From: Bradyrhizobium oligotrophicum S58
GTDB lineage: Bacteria > Pseudomonadota > Alphaproteobacteria > Rhizobiales > Xanthobacteraceae
Direction: 5' to 3'
Length of the DNA stretch: 64,000 bases
Assembly: GCF_000344805.1 (NCBI RefSeq)
Contig: NC_020453.1
Coordinates: 6,729,001-6,793,000, forward strand
Within the stretch, counting starts at the first letter, position 1; each line of letters starts with the position of its first letter. The notes under the pieces were generated by a model, which made no database searches, had not been told where the DNA came from, and worked only from the letters and a program-made list of their open reading frames with translations. Below, piece by piece: positions 1 to 9,384 of the stretch. The position numbers and the translations under genes were made by a program.

Positions 1-714
1 TTCCGCGCCGATCTTCTCGACAGCGACTGGCGCGGCACCGCCAGGGAGATCAAGGCGATGCTGGACGGTCACACCGGCCGGCTCGGAATCCATGGTCCGT
101 TCTGGGGCTTCAAGATCGACAGCCACGATCCGATGATCCGCCGTGCGGTCACCAAACGGCTGCTGCAGGGGCTGGAAGTCGCCGAGTTTCTCGGCGCCAC
201 GCAGATGGTGATCCACTCGCCCTACACGACCTGGGACGCCAACAACATCGACATGCTGCCGGACAATCGCGAAGCGCTGATCGAGCGCGTTCGCGCGACA
301 TTGACTGACGTGATCGCCAGCGCCGAGCAGGCGAACTGCGAGATCGTGATCGAGAACATCGAGGACAAGAACCCACAGGATCGCGTCGGCCTCGCCAAGG
401 CGCTGGGCAGCAGCAAGGTCCGCATCTCGCTGGACACCGGCCACGCCAACTATGCGCATCATTCCACCGGCGCGCCGCCGGTCGACTACTACGTCGACGC
501 CGCCGGCGACATGCTGACCCACGTCCATCTGCAGGACACCGACGGCTATGCCGACCGTCACTGGGCGCCCGGCGAAGGCAACATCCGCTGGGTCGCGGTG
601 TTCCGCGCGCTCGCGAAGCTGAATTCCAATCCGCGGCTGATCCTCGAACTGCGCAACCACGATCAGGTCCGGGCCGGCGCCGCGCATCTCGCCTCGCTCG
701 GCCTCGCCGAATAG
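1..714 (+). CDS. Sugar phosphate isomerase/epimerase family TIM-barrel protein (5' partial)
   Basis: The reading frame is open from the first base, so the gene begins outside the window; an internal ATG at 58 is not the likely start. The visible part resembles the xylose isomerase-like / AP endonuclease 2 TIM-barrel superfamily. Metal-ligand type motifs are spread as in that fold: an IHSPY segment, IVIENIED with the acidic ligand, SLDTGHANYAH, HVHLQDTDG and a terminal LILELRN. Members isomerise or epimerise sugars and inositols using a divalent metal in the cytosol. It lies 43 bp before a peptide/sugar-type ABC importer on the same strand, so it may process the imported compound. The exact substrate cannot be told. 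Confidence 0.8.
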   Translation, partial: FRADLLDSDWRGTAREIKAMLDGHTGRLGIHGPFWGFKIDSHDPMIRRAVTKRLLQGLEVAEFLGATQMVIHSPYTTWDANNIDMLPDNREALIERVRATLTDVIASAEQANCEIVIENIEDKNPQDRVGLAKALGSSKVRISLDTGHANYAHHSTGAPPVDYYVDAAGDMLTHVHLQDTDGYADRHWAPGEGNIRWVAVFRALAKLNSNPRLILELRNHDQVRAGAAHLASLGLAE

Positions 715-757
715 GCCCGCCATCTTCGCATCGTCGACAACCTCAAGAGAGATTGCC

Positions 758-2395
758 ATGACCAACCTCACCCGCCGCGACCTGCTAAGCGCCGGCGCCG
801 CGATCGGCGGCAGCTTCATCCTGCCGCGCGTCTCGATCGCGCAGGCCGACAGCCGCCCCTCGGTCACCATCGCGGTGCAGAAGATCACCAATTCGAACGT
901 GCTCGACGTGCTGCGCGAGCAGTCCAATGTCGGCGAGCGCGTGTTCTACTCGTCGCTGTGGGAAAGCCTGATCTCGAAGAATTTCCGCGGCAATCTCGAA
1001 GCCGTGCCCGGCCTTGCCACCGAATGGAAGCGCATCGACGACCAGACCGTCGAGCTGAAGCTGCGCCAGGGCGTCAAGTTCCACAATGGCGACGAGATGA
1101 CGGCCGACGACGTCGTGTTCTCGTTCAGCCGCGAGCGCATGTTCGGCGACAGCGAGGCCAAGAGCCGCACCACAATCAAGGCGTTCGAGAAGATCCCGAG
1201 CCCGCGCCCCGGCAAGGAGCTGCCGCCGGACGTGATCGGCGTCGCCCGCCGGATGTGGCCGGACCTCGTCCGCGTCGATGCGGTCGACAAATACACCGTG
1301 CGCTTCGTCAACGCGACGCCTGATGTCACCATCGAAGGCCGCCTGATGCGCTACGGCTCCGACATCATGAGCCGGCGCGGCTGGGAGGAAGCCGCGAGCT
1401 ATCTCGACTGGGCGCGCAAGCCGATCACGACAGGTCCCTACAAGATCGTCGAGTTCAGGCCCGACGTGTCGCTGACCCTGGAGGCTCACGACGAATATTG
1501 GGGCGGCCGCCCGCCGCTGAAGCGCATCCGCTTCCTCGAAGTGCCGGAGGTCGCGAGCCGCATCAACGGGCTGCTCTCGGGCGAATATCAGTTCGCCTGC
1601 GACATCCCGCCGGATCAGATTGCGGGCATCGAGAAGAACGCCGCCTTCGAGGTGCAGGGCGGCACCATCCTCAACCACCGCCTGACCGTGTTCGACAAGA
1701 ACCATCCGCAGCTCGCCAATCCGCTGGTGCGGCGCGCCTTTACCCACGCGATCGACCGCCAGGCCATCGTCGACAGCCTGTGGGCCGGCCGCACCCGCGT
1801 GCCCAAGGGGCTGCAATGGGAGTTCTACGGCGACATGTTCATCGCCGACTGGAGCGTGCCGGCCTACGATCCGAAGCTGGCGCAGGACCTGCTCAAGCAG
1901 GCCGGCTACAAGGGTGATCCGATCCCGTATCGCCTGCTCAACAATTACTACACCAACCAGGTCGCGACATCGCAGGTGCTGGTCGAGATGTGGCAGGCGG
2001 TCGGCCTGAACGTGCAGATCGAGACCAAGGAGAACTGGTCGCAGATCCTCGAACGCGGCGCGTCTCGCGCGGTGCGCGACTGGTCCAACTCGGCCGCGTT
2101 CAACGATCCGGTCTCTTCGCTCGTTGCCCAGCATGGCCCGAACGGCCAACAGCAGCAGGTCGGCGAATGGAGCAATGACGAGCTGAACAAGCTGTCAGAG
2201 TTCCTGGAGACGTCGACCGATCGCGATGCGCGCAAGACGGCGTTCCGCCGCATGCTGGAGATCGCCGAACGCGAGGATCCGGCCTACACGGTGCTGCACC
2301 AGAACGCGACCTTCACGGCGAAACCGAAGTCGATCAAGTGGAAGGCCTCGCCGGCGTTCGCGATGGACTTCCGCACCGGCAACTACGGAGCGTGA
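758..2395 (+). CDS. ABC transporter substrate-binding protein, family 5, Tat-type signal
   Basis: A 545-residue periplasmic binding protein of the SBP_bac_5 (DppA/OppA/NikA) family. The N-terminus has a twin-arginine-like signal (TRRDLLSAGAAIGGS, then a hydrophobic stretch and an AQA cleavage region near residue 28), so it is probably exported folded by Tat. Family hallmarks include LATEWKRIDDQTVELKLRQG, VKFHNGDEMTADDVVFSF and the C-terminal VEMWQAVGLNVQIE. It captures a peptide, sugar or metal-chelate ligand for the permeases encoded just downstream. Four genes follow with 4-bp overlaps or a gap of only a few bases, so this is the first gene of a compact five-gene importer operon. The ligand is unknown. 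Confidence 0.9.
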   Translation: MTNLTRRDLLSAGAAIGGSFILPRVSIAQADSRPSVTIAVQKITNSNVLDVLREQSNVGERVFYSSLWESLISKNFRGNLEAVPGLATEWKRIDDQTVELKLRQGVKFHNGDEMTADDVVFSFSRERMFGDSEAKSRTTIKAFEKIPSPRPGKELPPDVIGVARRMWPDLVRVDAVDKYTVRFVNATPDVTIEGRLMRYGSDIMSRRGWEEAASYLDWARKPITTGPYKIVEFRPDVSLTLEAHDEYWGGRPPLKRIRFLEVPEVASRINGLLSGEYQFACDIPPDQIAGIEKNAAFEVQGGTILNHRLTVFDKNHPQLANPLVRRAFTHAIDRQAIVDSLWAGRTRVPKGLQWEFYGDMFIADWSVPAYDPKLAQDLLKQAGYKGDPIPYRLLNNYYTNQVATSQVLVEMWQAVGLNVQIETKENWSQILERGASRAVRDWSNSAAFNDPVSSLVAQHGPNGQQQQVGEWSNDELNKLSEFLETSTDRDARKTAFRRMLEIAEREDPAYTVLHQNATFTAKPKSIKWKASPAFAMDFRTGNYGA

Positions 2396-2399
2396 TGCC

Positions 2400-3374
2400 G
2401 TGGCGCCGCTGGTCAGCATATCCGGCCTCAAGGTCGCCTTCGACGGCACGCCTGTGCTGCATGGCATCGATCTCGACATCAGCACGGGCGAGGCCATCGG
2501 CCTCGTCGGCGAGTCCGGGTCCGGCAAGTCGGTGACCTGGCTGGCGGCGCTTGGCTTGCTGCCCGGCAAAGCCAAGGTCTCCGGCTCGGTGCAGCTCGAA
2601 GGCCGCGAATTGCTTGGCGCTGCCGGCGCAGTGCTCGACCGGGTGCGCGGCAGGCGTGTCGCGATGATCTTCCAGGATCCGGCGAGCGCGCTCAATCCGG
2701 TGCTCACGATCCGCCGCCAGCTGTGCGAAAGCCTCGGCCTGCATCGCGGGCTGCGCGGCGAGGCGGCGCGCGCCGAGGCGCTGCGGCTGCTCGACCTCGT
2801 CGGTATTCCCGATGCGTCCAGGCGCCTGTCGGCCTATCCGCACGAGTTCTCCGGCGGCCAGGTCCAGCGCATCATGATCGCGATGGCGCTGGCCGGGCAA
2901 CCCGATCTCCTGATCGCGGACGAGCCGACCACGGCGCTCGACGCAACGATCCAGGCGCAGATCCTCGATCTCTTGTCGGCCATCCGGCGCGAGTTCAACA
3001 TGGCGATGGTGCTGATCAGTCATGATCTCGGCGTCGTCGCGGAGAACTGCGATCGGGTGGCGGTGATGTATGCGGGACGCATCGTCGAGCAGGCGCCGGC
3101 GTCGCGGCTGTTCGACGATCCCTGGCATCCTTACGCGCAGGGCCTGATCGGTGCGCTGCCGCCGCTCGATGGTGTCAGGCGACGGCTGCAGGCCATTCCC
3201 GGCACGGTGCCCGATCCGCGCGCGCTGCCCAGCGGCTGCGCCTTCGCGCCGCGCTGCAATTTCGCCGGCGACGGCTGCCATGCCGGCGTGCCGCCGCTGG
3301 CGCCGTGCGACGATGATCGCGCCGTCGCCTGCCTGCGGCCGCAGCGTCTGCCGGTGGAGCTCGCCGCCGAATGA
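2400..3374 (+). CDS. Peptide/nickel-type ABC importer ATPase, DppD-like
   Basis: About 324 residues. The frame is open far upstream, but the plausible start is the GTG at 2400, giving VAPLVSISGLKV; it has GGAG nine bases upstream and sits just after the binding-protein stop. Walker A is GESGSGKS, the ABC signature is FSGGQVQRIM, Walker B is LLIADEPTTALD, and the switch histidine lies in LISHDLGV. The C-terminal extension with SGCAFAPRC is the oligopeptide-type cysteine motif (oligo_HPY domain). It energises import together with the next ATPase. The stop overlaps the next start by 4 bp. Confidence 0.92.
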   Translation: MAPLVSISGLKVAFDGTPVLHGIDLDISTGEAIGLVGESGSGKSVTWLAALGLLPGKAKVSGSVQLEGRELLGAAGAVLDRVRGRRVAMIFQDPASALNPVLTIRRQLCESLGLHRGLRGEAARAEALRLLDLVGIPDASRRLSAYPHEFSGGQVQRIMIAMALAGQPDLLIADEPTTALDATIQAQILDLLSAIRREFNMAMVLISHDLGVVAENCDRVAVMYAGRIVEQAPASRLFDDPWHPYAQGLIGALPPLDGVRRRLQAIPGTVPDPRALPSGCAFAPRCNFAGDGCHAGVPPLAPCDDDRAVACLRPQRLPVELAAE

Positions 3375-4363
3375 CCACACCGCTCGTCGAGATCCAGGGG
3401 ATCTCGCGCACCTACCGGATGCGGTCCGGCCTGTTCGGACGTCCCGCATCCGTCCGCGCCGTCGATGGTCTGAGCTTCTCCATTGCCAAGGGCGAGACGC
3501 TCGGTATCGTCGGGGAATCCGGCTCCGGCAAGTCCACCACCGGCCGCATGGTGCTCGGACTCGAACCACCCGATCAGGGCAGCGTGCGCTTCGACGGCGC
3601 CCCGATTGCCCAACCGGGCACTGCCGCGTGGCGCGCACAGCGCGCAAGCATGCAGATGATATTCCAGGATCCGCTCGGTGCCCTCGATCGCAGACTTCCC
3701 GTTGCCGAGCAGATCCGCGAGCCGCTCGACATCCACGGCATCGGGACCAAGGCCGAACGCCAGGCGCGGGTGCACGAATTGCTGCAATCCGTCGATCTCA
3801 ACGAAAGTCATGGCCACCGCTATCCCGGCGCGCTGTCCGGCGGCCAGCGCCAGCGCATCGTGCTGGCGCGCGCGCTGGCGACCAAGCCAGACTTCCTCGT
3901 CTGCGACGAGCCGGTCAGCGCGCTCGACGTCTCGATCCAGGCGCAAGTCGTCAACCTGCTGATCGATCTACAGGCACGCCTGGGCCTGACCATGCTGTTC
4001 ATCAGCCACGATCTGCGCGTCGTCAGGCAGATCAGCAGCAAGGTCGCCGTGATGTATCTCGGCCGCATCGTCGAACAGGGCGACGCCGACGATCTGTTCG
4101 CGCGGCCGCAGCATCCCTACACCCAGGCGCTGGTGTCGGCCTCGCCTGCCCCCGGCCGCCGCAGCACCAACCGCATCGTGCTGACGGGTGATCCGCCGAA
4201 CCCGGCGGCGCGACCGTCGGGCTGCGCCTTCCATCCGCGCTGTCGCCACGCGACCGCGCGTTGCGCCGTCGAGATCCCTACGCTCGCCGCGCTGGATCAG
4301 CAGCGTCAGATCGCCTGCCATCTCGTCACTGGCCCGCAGTCCGATACCCAGGACGCCGCGTGA
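3371..4363 (+). CDS. Peptide/nickel-type ABC importer ATPase, DppF-like
   Basis: 330 residues, ATG overlapping the previous stop (ATGA). Walker A GESGSGKST, signature LSGGQRQRIVLARAL, Walker B LVCDEPVSALDVS and H-loop FISHDLRVV are intact. The C-terminal SGCAFHPRC is the oligopeptide-type cysteine cluster. The protein pairs with the DppD-like ATPase to form the heterodimeric motor of this importer. The start is fixed by the 4-bp overlap and the MTTPLVEIQG beginning that matches the family's short N-terminus. Confidence 0.93.
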   Translation: MTTPLVEIQGISRTYRMRSGLFGRPASVRAVDGLSFSIAKGETLGIVGESGSGKSTTGRMVLGLEPPDQGSVRFDGAPIAQPGTAAWRAQRASMQMIFQDPLGALDRRLPVAEQIREPLDIHGIGTKAERQARVHELLQSVDLNESHGHRYPGALSGGQRQRIVLARALATKPDFLVCDEPVSALDVSIQAQVVNLLIDLQARLGLTMLFISHDLRVVRQISSKVAVMYLGRIVEQGDADDLFARPQHPYTQALVSASPAPGRRSTNRIVLTGDPPNPAARPSGCAFHPRCRHATARCAVEIPTLAALDQQRQIACHLVTGPQSDTQDAA

Positions 4364-5292
4364 TGCAGCGCTTTGTCGCGATCCGCTTCGCGCGCGCGCT
4401 GCTGACAATCGCGCTCGTCGTCACCTTCGCCTTCATCGTGCTCCGGCTGTCCGGTGATCCCGCGCTGATGATCATGGGGCCGGAGGCGCCGCCCGAGGTC
4501 ATTGCCGCGTTCCGCAAGGCGTGGGGCCTCGATCATCCGATCTGGGTGCAATATCTCGACTACTTCAAGGCAATCGCCCAGGGCGAACTCGGCCGCTCGA
4601 TGCGCGACGGCCGGCCCGCGATCGAGCTCGTCATCGAGCGCATCCCCGCGACCCTGGCGCTGACCATTCCGGCGTTCCTGCTCAAGATGCTGCTCGGCAT
4701 TCCCGCCGGCATCTACGCGGCATTGCATCGCGGCTCGGCGATCGACCGCGCGGTGATGATCACGGCCGTGGCGGGCTTCACTGTCCCGAGCTTCGTGCTG
4801 GCGCTGCTCCTGGTGCTGATCTTCGCCGTGCAGCTCGGCTGGCTGCCGTCGGGCGGCCAGGACTCTTGGCGCCACGCCATCCTGCCGATCGTCACGCTCG
4901 GCTTCGGCGGCGCCGCTGTGCTGGCGCGCTTCACGCGCAGCGCGATGCTGGAAATCCTTGGCCAGCCCTATATCAGGACGGCATCGGCCAAGGGCGTACC
5001 CTGGCGCAGGGTGATCACCGACCACGCGCTGCCCAACGCCGCGATCCCGACCGTCACGATCCTCGGCTTCATGGTCGGCAGCCTGATTGCCGGTGCCGTG
5101 GTGGTCGAGAGCGTATTCTCCTGGCCCGGCGTCGGCCGGCTGCTCGTCGTCGCCGTCGCCAATCGCGACCTTGCCGTCGTGCAATGCATCCTGCTGTTGG
5201 TGGCGATGACAATGGTGACGTCGAACCTGATCGTCGATTTTCTCTACGGCCTGCTCGATCCGCGGCTGCGCAGCAAGGGAGCCGAAGCATGA
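4363..5292 (+). CDS. ABC importer permease, DppB-like
   Basis: 309 residues starting at the ATG that overlaps the preceding stop (TGATG). The N-terminus MQRFVAIRFARALLTI is typical of DppB/OppB first membrane helices, followed by a long periplasmic loop and a BPD_transp_1 domain with the EAA-type loop around YIRTASAKGVPWRRVI. Six membrane segments are visible as hydrophobic stretches. It ends DPRLRSKGAEA, and the DPRLR tail is characteristic. It forms the membrane channel with the DppC-like partner encoded next. An in-frame extension upstream to 4261 lies within the ATPase gene and was rejected. Confidence 0.92.
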   Translation: MQRFVAIRFARALLTIALVVTFAFIVLRLSGDPALMIMGPEAPPEVIAAFRKAWGLDHPIWVQYLDYFKAIAQGELGRSMRDGRPAIELVIERIPATLALTIPAFLLKMLLGIPAGIYAALHRGSAIDRAVMITAVAGFTVPSFVLALLLVLIFAVQLGWLPSGGQDSWRHAILPIVTLGFGGAAVLARFTRSAMLEILGQPYIRTASAKGVPWRRVITDHALPNAAIPTVTILGFMVGSLIAGAVVVESVFSWPGVGRLLVVAVANRDLAVVQCILLLVAMTMVTSNLIVDFLYGLLDPRLRSKGAEA

Positions 5293-6146
5293 CCGACATT
5301 GCAATGAAGGCGCCGGCCGAACGGCGGCTGCGCTGGCCGAACGTGCCCGTCTCCGTCACCATCGCTGCAGGCTGGATACTGGCCATGCTGGTGCTGGCCA
5401 TCTTCGCCGATCAGATCGCACCTTACGGCTTCACCAAGTTCGACCTGCGCAACCGCCTGTCCCTGCCCGGCAATGCCGCGCATTGGCTCGGCACCGACGA
5501 GCTCGGACGCGACGTGCTGTCGCGGCTGATCGTCTCGATCCGGATCTCGCTGTTGATCGCGTTCGGCGCCACCGCGATCTCCGCCGTCGCCGGCACCACG
5601 CTCGGCTTTCTCGCCGCGCATTTCCGCGGCTTGGTCGAACAATTCGTGCTGATGCTCGCCGACTTCCAGGCCAGCATGCCGTTCTTGATCCTGGCGCTCG
5701 CCGTACTCGCCTTCTTCGGCAACTCACTGCCGCTCTTGATCGGGCTGATGGGCCTGTTCGGCTGGGAGCGCTATGCGCGCATCGCGCGCGGGCTCGCCAT
5801 CTCAGCAAACGCGCAAGGCTATGCCGCCGCGGTCCGCCAGCTCGGCGCGACGCCGCAGCGGGTGTACCTCAGGCACATCCTGCCGAACATCGCATCGACC
5901 CTGATCGTGTCGATGACGCTGGTGTTTCCGGAAGTCATCCTGCTGGAATCCGGCCTGTCGTTCCTCGGGCTCGGCGTGCAGCCGCCGATGACGAGCCTTG
6001 GCAACATGGTCGGCTATGGCCGCGAGTACCTGACGCGCGCGCCGTGGATCATGCTGGCGCCGGCGGTGACGATCGTGGTGACGACGCTTGCGGTGTCGGT
6101 GATCGGCGACTGGCTGCGGGACCGGCTCGACCCCACCTTGCAATAG
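5289..6146 (+). CDS. ABC importer permease, DppC-like
   Basis: About 285 residues, start ATG at 5289 overlapping the DppB-like stop by 4 bp; the frame is open much further upstream but that part is shadow of the other permease. DppC hallmarks are visible: HWLGTDELGRDVLSRL after the first helix, the EAA loop GYAAAVRQLGATPQRVYLRHILPN written here in part as AAAVRQLGATPQRVY, and the terminus GDWLRDRLDPTLQ. It completes the five-gene importer. No gene is co-directional directly downstream, so the operon probably ends here, although I see no strong terminator. Confidence 0.92.
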   Translation: MTDIAMKAPAERRLRWPNVPVSVTIAAGWILAMLVLAIFADQIAPYGFTKFDLRNRLSLPGNAAHWLGTDELGRDVLSRLIVSIRISLLIAFGATAISAVAGTTLGFLAAHFRGLVEQFVLMLADFQASMPFLILALAVLAFFGNSLPLLIGLMGLFGWERYARIARGLAISANAQGYAAAVRQLGATPQRVYLRHILPNIASTLIVSMTLVFPEVILLESGLSFLGLGVQPPMTSLGNMVGYGREYLTRAPWIMLAPAVTIVVTTLAVSVIGDWLRDRLDPTLQ

Positions 6147-6152
6147 AACAGC

Positions 6153-6341
6153 TCAGCGGCGCGCTTCATGGCTTGTCGCGGCGGCGTGCTCACAGACAAT
6201 CAGGGCGTGCCCCGCCTGCTCACCGGCCAGCGCCGTCCATTTCGACGCCTGCTCCAACCACAAATCGCGGCGCGCCGGATCGCGCTCGGCTTCCTCGCGA
6301 CAGCTCAACGCCGCCGCCATGCACGCCGATTTTCTGTCCAT
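6153..6341 (-). CDS. Small uncharacterised protein (62 aa)
   Basis: I do not recognise a named family. The sequence (CMAAALSCREEAERDPARRD, then WLEQASKWTALA) reads like the short helical 'CREKAE..P..RDYWL..A..W' proteins I associate with bradyrhizobial genomes. It is acidic and basic in alternation, has no signal peptide or membrane helix, and starts with ATG at 6341. It lies between the first ABC importer (convergent) and the flavoprotein gene. Coding is likely but unproven; function unknown. Confidence 0.45.
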   Translation of the reverse strand: MDRKSACMAAALSCREEAERDPARRDLWLEQASKWTALAGEQAGHALIVCEHAAATSHEARR

Positions 6342-6414
6342 CCGCCATGGTCCGACACATCAACGAAAAAGGCACTAACATAGTATAGCACCATTTAAGG
6401 TTGTAGTGAAATTC

Positions 6415-7314
6415 TCAGCCGGACAGCTCCGCATAGTGCATCGGCAGCGAATGATGCGCATGGCAGGCGGCGACCGCGGCATGGCCGAACGCCACCGCGA
6501 TCTGGTGCAGGTCGGTAACGACGTCGCCGATGCCGTAGAGTCCCTCGACGCCGCAGCGCTGCTTGGCATCCACCTCCAGAAAGCCATCGGTCGTATGCCG
6601 CGCGCCGAGCCTGATGGCGAGCTCCGAGCGAACGTCGGCGCCCATCGCGGGGTACACGATCTCGAAGCGTTCGCTGGCGCCGTCTGTAAACGTAGCCTCG
6701 ATCGCACCGTCGCGGCGCTGTAGCGCATGAAGCGGCGGCGTCACCCGAATGCCCGCTGCCGCCAGATCTCTTTGTTTGCCGTCGTCCTGCGCGTCGCCGA
6801 TCGGGATCAACGCGACGTCGGAACTGTAGACGCGCATGAACAGCGCCTTTCCGGCGGCGTGACCGAGCTCACCAATGATCGCGATCTTGCGACCGATGGT
6901 TTCGAAGGCGTCGCAGACCGGACAGTAGCGCAGTTCGCCATCGCGAACCGCCGCGGTCCAGTCCGCCAGCGGCGCCTGTTTGTCGACGATGCCGGTGGCG
7001 AGGATGACCCGCTGGGCCGAGATCACGCCGCCGGAATGCAAGGCCCGAAGCTCCGACTCGACCTTTTCGAGCGAGCTCACGGTTGCCTTGACGATCGGCA
7101 CCCCGAGATCCCGAACCTGACGTTCCATCCGCGCGAGCAGCTCGTGTCCTGGCATCCCGTTCGGGAAGCCGGGAAGATTGTGGCTGCGCGGAATCAGCGC
7201 CGCCCGCGATGCACCGCCATCCACGATCATGACCTTCCGTCGGAACCGCGCCAGATAGATCGCGGCCATCATTCCAGCCGGCCCTCCCCCGATGACAAGT
7301 ACCTCGTTGCGCAT
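6415..7314 (-). CDS. NAD(P)/FAD-dependent oxidoreductase, thioredoxin-reductase-like
   Basis: 299 residues, close to the size of bacterial thioredoxin reductases. The FAD-binding GGGPAGM is at residues 9-15, an ATGIV segment follows near 107, and a CPVC redox motif is at 131-134, where TrxB enzymes carry their active-site disulfide. A second dinucleotide-binding stretch ([15 protein letters not shown]) and the C-terminal GIGDVV FAD motif complete the fold. The protein probably shuttles electrons from NAD(P)H to a disulfide or small redox partner in the cytosol. It is shorter and more divergent than the housekeeping TrxB. AGGAGG lies 5 bases before the ATG. It stands alone, so the partner is unknown. 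Confidence 0.85.
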   Translation of the reverse strand: MRNEVLVIGGGPAGMMAAIYLARFRRKVMIVDGGASRAALIPRSHNLPGFPNGMPGHELLARMERQVRDLGVPIVKATVSSLEKVESELRALHSGGVISAQRVILATGIVDKQAPLADWTAAVRDGELRYCPVCDAFETIGRKIAIIGELGHAAGKALFMRVYSSDVALIPIGDAQDDGKQRDLAAAGIRVTPPLHALQRRDGAIEATFTDGASERFEIVYPAMGADVRSELAIRLGARHTTDGFLEVDAKQRCGVEGLYGIGDVVTDLHQIAVAFGHAAVAACHAHHSLPMHYAELSG

Positions 7315-7531
7315 CGCCGCCCTCCTGTGCTGATGGCTTAAGCAAGGCAGAAGCGAAAGGTTCGCCTTAGGACAAGTCTCCGTTTTGCCACGACAAAGGG
7401 AACCGCCACAGAACCAATCTGGAACACGAATGGAACTTTTCAGGGCGATGGAACGTTAACCTATGTCGCTGCCAAGGCAGAAAACCCATGCAAACTTGGC
7501 GGCGGTGGGGATTTGTTGCGAGGGCGCGTGG

Positions 7532-7726
7532 ATGCGATTTGTCAATTCGACCGATGAAAGTCTGATGGCGTATTACGAGAGTGTTCGAAAGCAGGTTGCG
7601 GCGGACAGCCGGATCGGAGGCCCTTATCGGCTGATCGGCGACCGGGCGAAGCAGTATGCCCAGGAGCTTCAATCGGAAATGCGACGGCGGCAGCTGCGGT
7701 TCACGCCGATCGAGTGGCCAAACTAA
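7532..7726 (+). CDS. Small conserved hypothetical protein (64 aa)
   Basis: I chose the ATG at 7532 (MRFVNSTDESLMAYYESVR), because an AGGG-type ribosome site lies about 9 bases upstream and the extra in-frame 23 residues look non-coding. The product is a short soluble helical protein ending RRRQLRFTPIEWPN, reminiscent of a small family I associate with Bradyrhizobium genomes. No cofactor, DNA-binding or membrane motif is visible. It is divergent from the flavoprotein gene. Function unknown. Confidence 0.6.
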   Translation: MRFVNSTDESLMAYYESVRKQVAADSRIGGPYRLIGDRAKQYAQELQSEMRRRQLRFTPIEWPN

Positions 7727-7784
7727 TTAGTCGGGACTCTGCCAAGCCGATCGACGCGGGGCCATCCATGAGACAGCGTTAGTA

Positions 7785-7812
7785 CGCCCTCTCCCCGCAA
7801 GGGGAGAGGGCG
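7785..7812. terminator. Perfect 12-bp hairpin with GCAA loop
   Basis: CGCCCTCTCCCC and its exact reverse complement flank GCAA. It lies between two genes that converge (ends at 7726 and 7860), so it could fold in either transcript. There is no T-run, so it may be a bidirectional hairpin barrier or a dispersed repeat unit rather than a classical intrinsic terminator. Confidence 0.6.
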
Positions 7813-7859
7813 CTGTATCTTGCGGTCTCACTGCGGAGCCAGTCGAAGCGTGACCGCGA

Positions 7860-9350
7860 TCACTCCCACGACCAGCTCGCGAAATCGTTCTCGAACTGCG
7901 GCACGTCCTTCCAGACGCCCTTGAGCTTCTTGTTGATGATCGTGATCCACTGCGGCTGGAACAGGAAGCCGGCGGCGGCATCGGTTGCCAGCATGCGCTG
8001 AGCGTCGCCGAGCAGCTTGGCGCGCGCGGCCTCATCCGGCGTGTCGACGATCGACTGATAGAGCTTGTCGAACGCCTCGGACTGATAGCCGAAATAGTAG
8101 TTCTTCTCGGTGAACTTCACGAGATCGAACGGCTCGACATGCGATACGATGGTGAGGTCGAAATCGTGCGGGCCGTTGAACACCTGCGACAGCCACGCCG
8201 CCCATTCGAGGTTCTCGATCTTGGCGACGATGCCGACTTTTGCGAGCTGGGCCGCAAGCACCTCGCCGCCCTGGCGCGCATAGGCCGGCGGTGGCAGCCG
8301 CAACGACAACTGCAGCGGAGTGGTGACGCCGGCCTCGGCGAGCAGCTTCTTGGCCTTCTCCGGATCGTACGGATTGATGTCGGTGGTGTCGACATAGCCG
8401 AGCGAGCCCGGCACGTAGAAGCTGCCGATCGGCGCGCCGAGCCCGTCGACTGCGCCCTCGATCATCGCCTTGCGGTCGATCGCGGCGAGAATGGCACGAC
8501 GGACGCGGACATCGTCGAGCGGCTTCTTCTTGTTGTTGATGGTGACGATCGTCTTGGCCTTGGAGCCGCCGATCAGCACCGTAAAACGCGGGTCCGACTT
8601 GAACTGCGGCAGCGTGCGCGCAGTCGTGCCGCGCGGGAAAGCATCGACGTCGCCCGACAACAAGGCCGCGACCTGCGCCGCCGGATCGGAGATGAAGCGA
8701 ATCGTCACCTTGGACAGCTTGACCGAGGCAGCGTTGCGATAGTCAGGCCATTTATTCAAGGTCAGCGACGAGCCCTTGGCCCAGGCGCCCAGCGTATACG
8801 GGCCGGTGCCGACCGGCTGCGTCGCGTCGGTCGGCGCGCTCTTCGGCTCGACGATGGAAGCCGTGGCCTGCCCGAGCAGGAACGGCAAGTTGGGCTCGGA
8901 ATATTTGAGCTTGATCTCGATCGTCTCGGCATCGGGGGCGTTGACGGCCTCCATCGCCTGGAACAGCGCCTTGTCCTTGTTGGTGCTGGTCTGCGCACCA
9001 GCGCGCTCGAACGAGAACTTCACGGCGGCGGAATCGAACGCCTCGCCGTTCTGGAATTTGACGCCCTTGGCGAGCTTGAACGTGTAGCTCTTCAGATCGG
9101 ATGACGCCTGCCAGCTCGTCGCGAGCAGCGGCGACACCGAGCCGTCCTCATTGATCTTGGTCAGCGTCTCATAGACGTTGTAGAGCGTGACTTCGGCGAT
9201 CGCCGCCGCAGCCGCGCTGGTCGGATCGAGCCCCGGCGGCTCCAAGGTCATGCCGACGACGACGCTGTCTTTCTTGCTCTGTGCCGAAGCCGGCACCGCC
9301 GCGGCCGCGACGAGCGCGGTCAGTACGATGATTGATAGTCTTCTGATCAT
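7860..9350 (-). CDS. ABC transporter substrate-binding protein, family 5
   Basis: 496 residues with a clear Sec signal peptide (MIRRLSIIVLTALVAAAAV, cleavage after ASA near residue 24). The mature part is an SBP_bac_5 binding protein: LATSWQASSDLKSYTFKL, GVKFQNGEAFDSAAVKFSFE, the central VGTGPYTLG and the C-terminal FLFQPQWITIINKKLKG. It is the last gene of a - strand operon whose other members are the four core components of the same importer class (13272 to 9385), 34 bp downstream of the DppF-like ATPase. Ligand unknown; family members bind peptides, opines, heme, nickel chelates or sugars. Confidence 0.92.
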   Translation of the reverse strand: MIRRLSIIVLTALVAAAAVPASAQSKKDSVVVGMTLEPPGLDPTSAAAAAIAEVTLYNVYETLTKINEDGSVSPLLATSWQASSDLKSYTFKLAKGVKFQNGEAFDSAAVKFSFERAGAQTSTNKDKALFQAMEAVNAPDAETIEIKLKYSEPNLPFLLGQATASIVEPKSAPTDATQPVGTGPYTLGAWAKGSSLTLNKWPDYRNAASVKLSKVTIRFISDPAAQVAALLSGDVDAFPRGTTARTLPQFKSDPRFTVLIGGSKAKTIVTINNKKKPLDDVRVRRAILAAIDRKAMIEGAVDGLGAPIGSFYVPGSLGYVDTTDINPYDPEKAKKLLAEAGVTTPLQLSLRLPPPAYARQGGEVLAAQLAKVGIVAKIENLEWAAWLSQVFNGPHDFDLTIVSHVEPFDLVKFTEKNYYFGYQSEAFDKLYQSIVDTPDEAARAKLLGDAQRMLATDAAAGFLFQPQWITIINKKLKGVWKDVPQFENDFASWSWE

Positions 9351-9384
9351 TGTTCGTTTCTCCCGGACTGAACCAAATTACGCG

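Noticed and set aside
5303..5401. Possible second permease start inside the large frame 4521-6146
   Set aside because: The overlap-linked ATG at 5289 gives a normal DppC-like N-terminus, so upstream and downstream alternatives were dropped.
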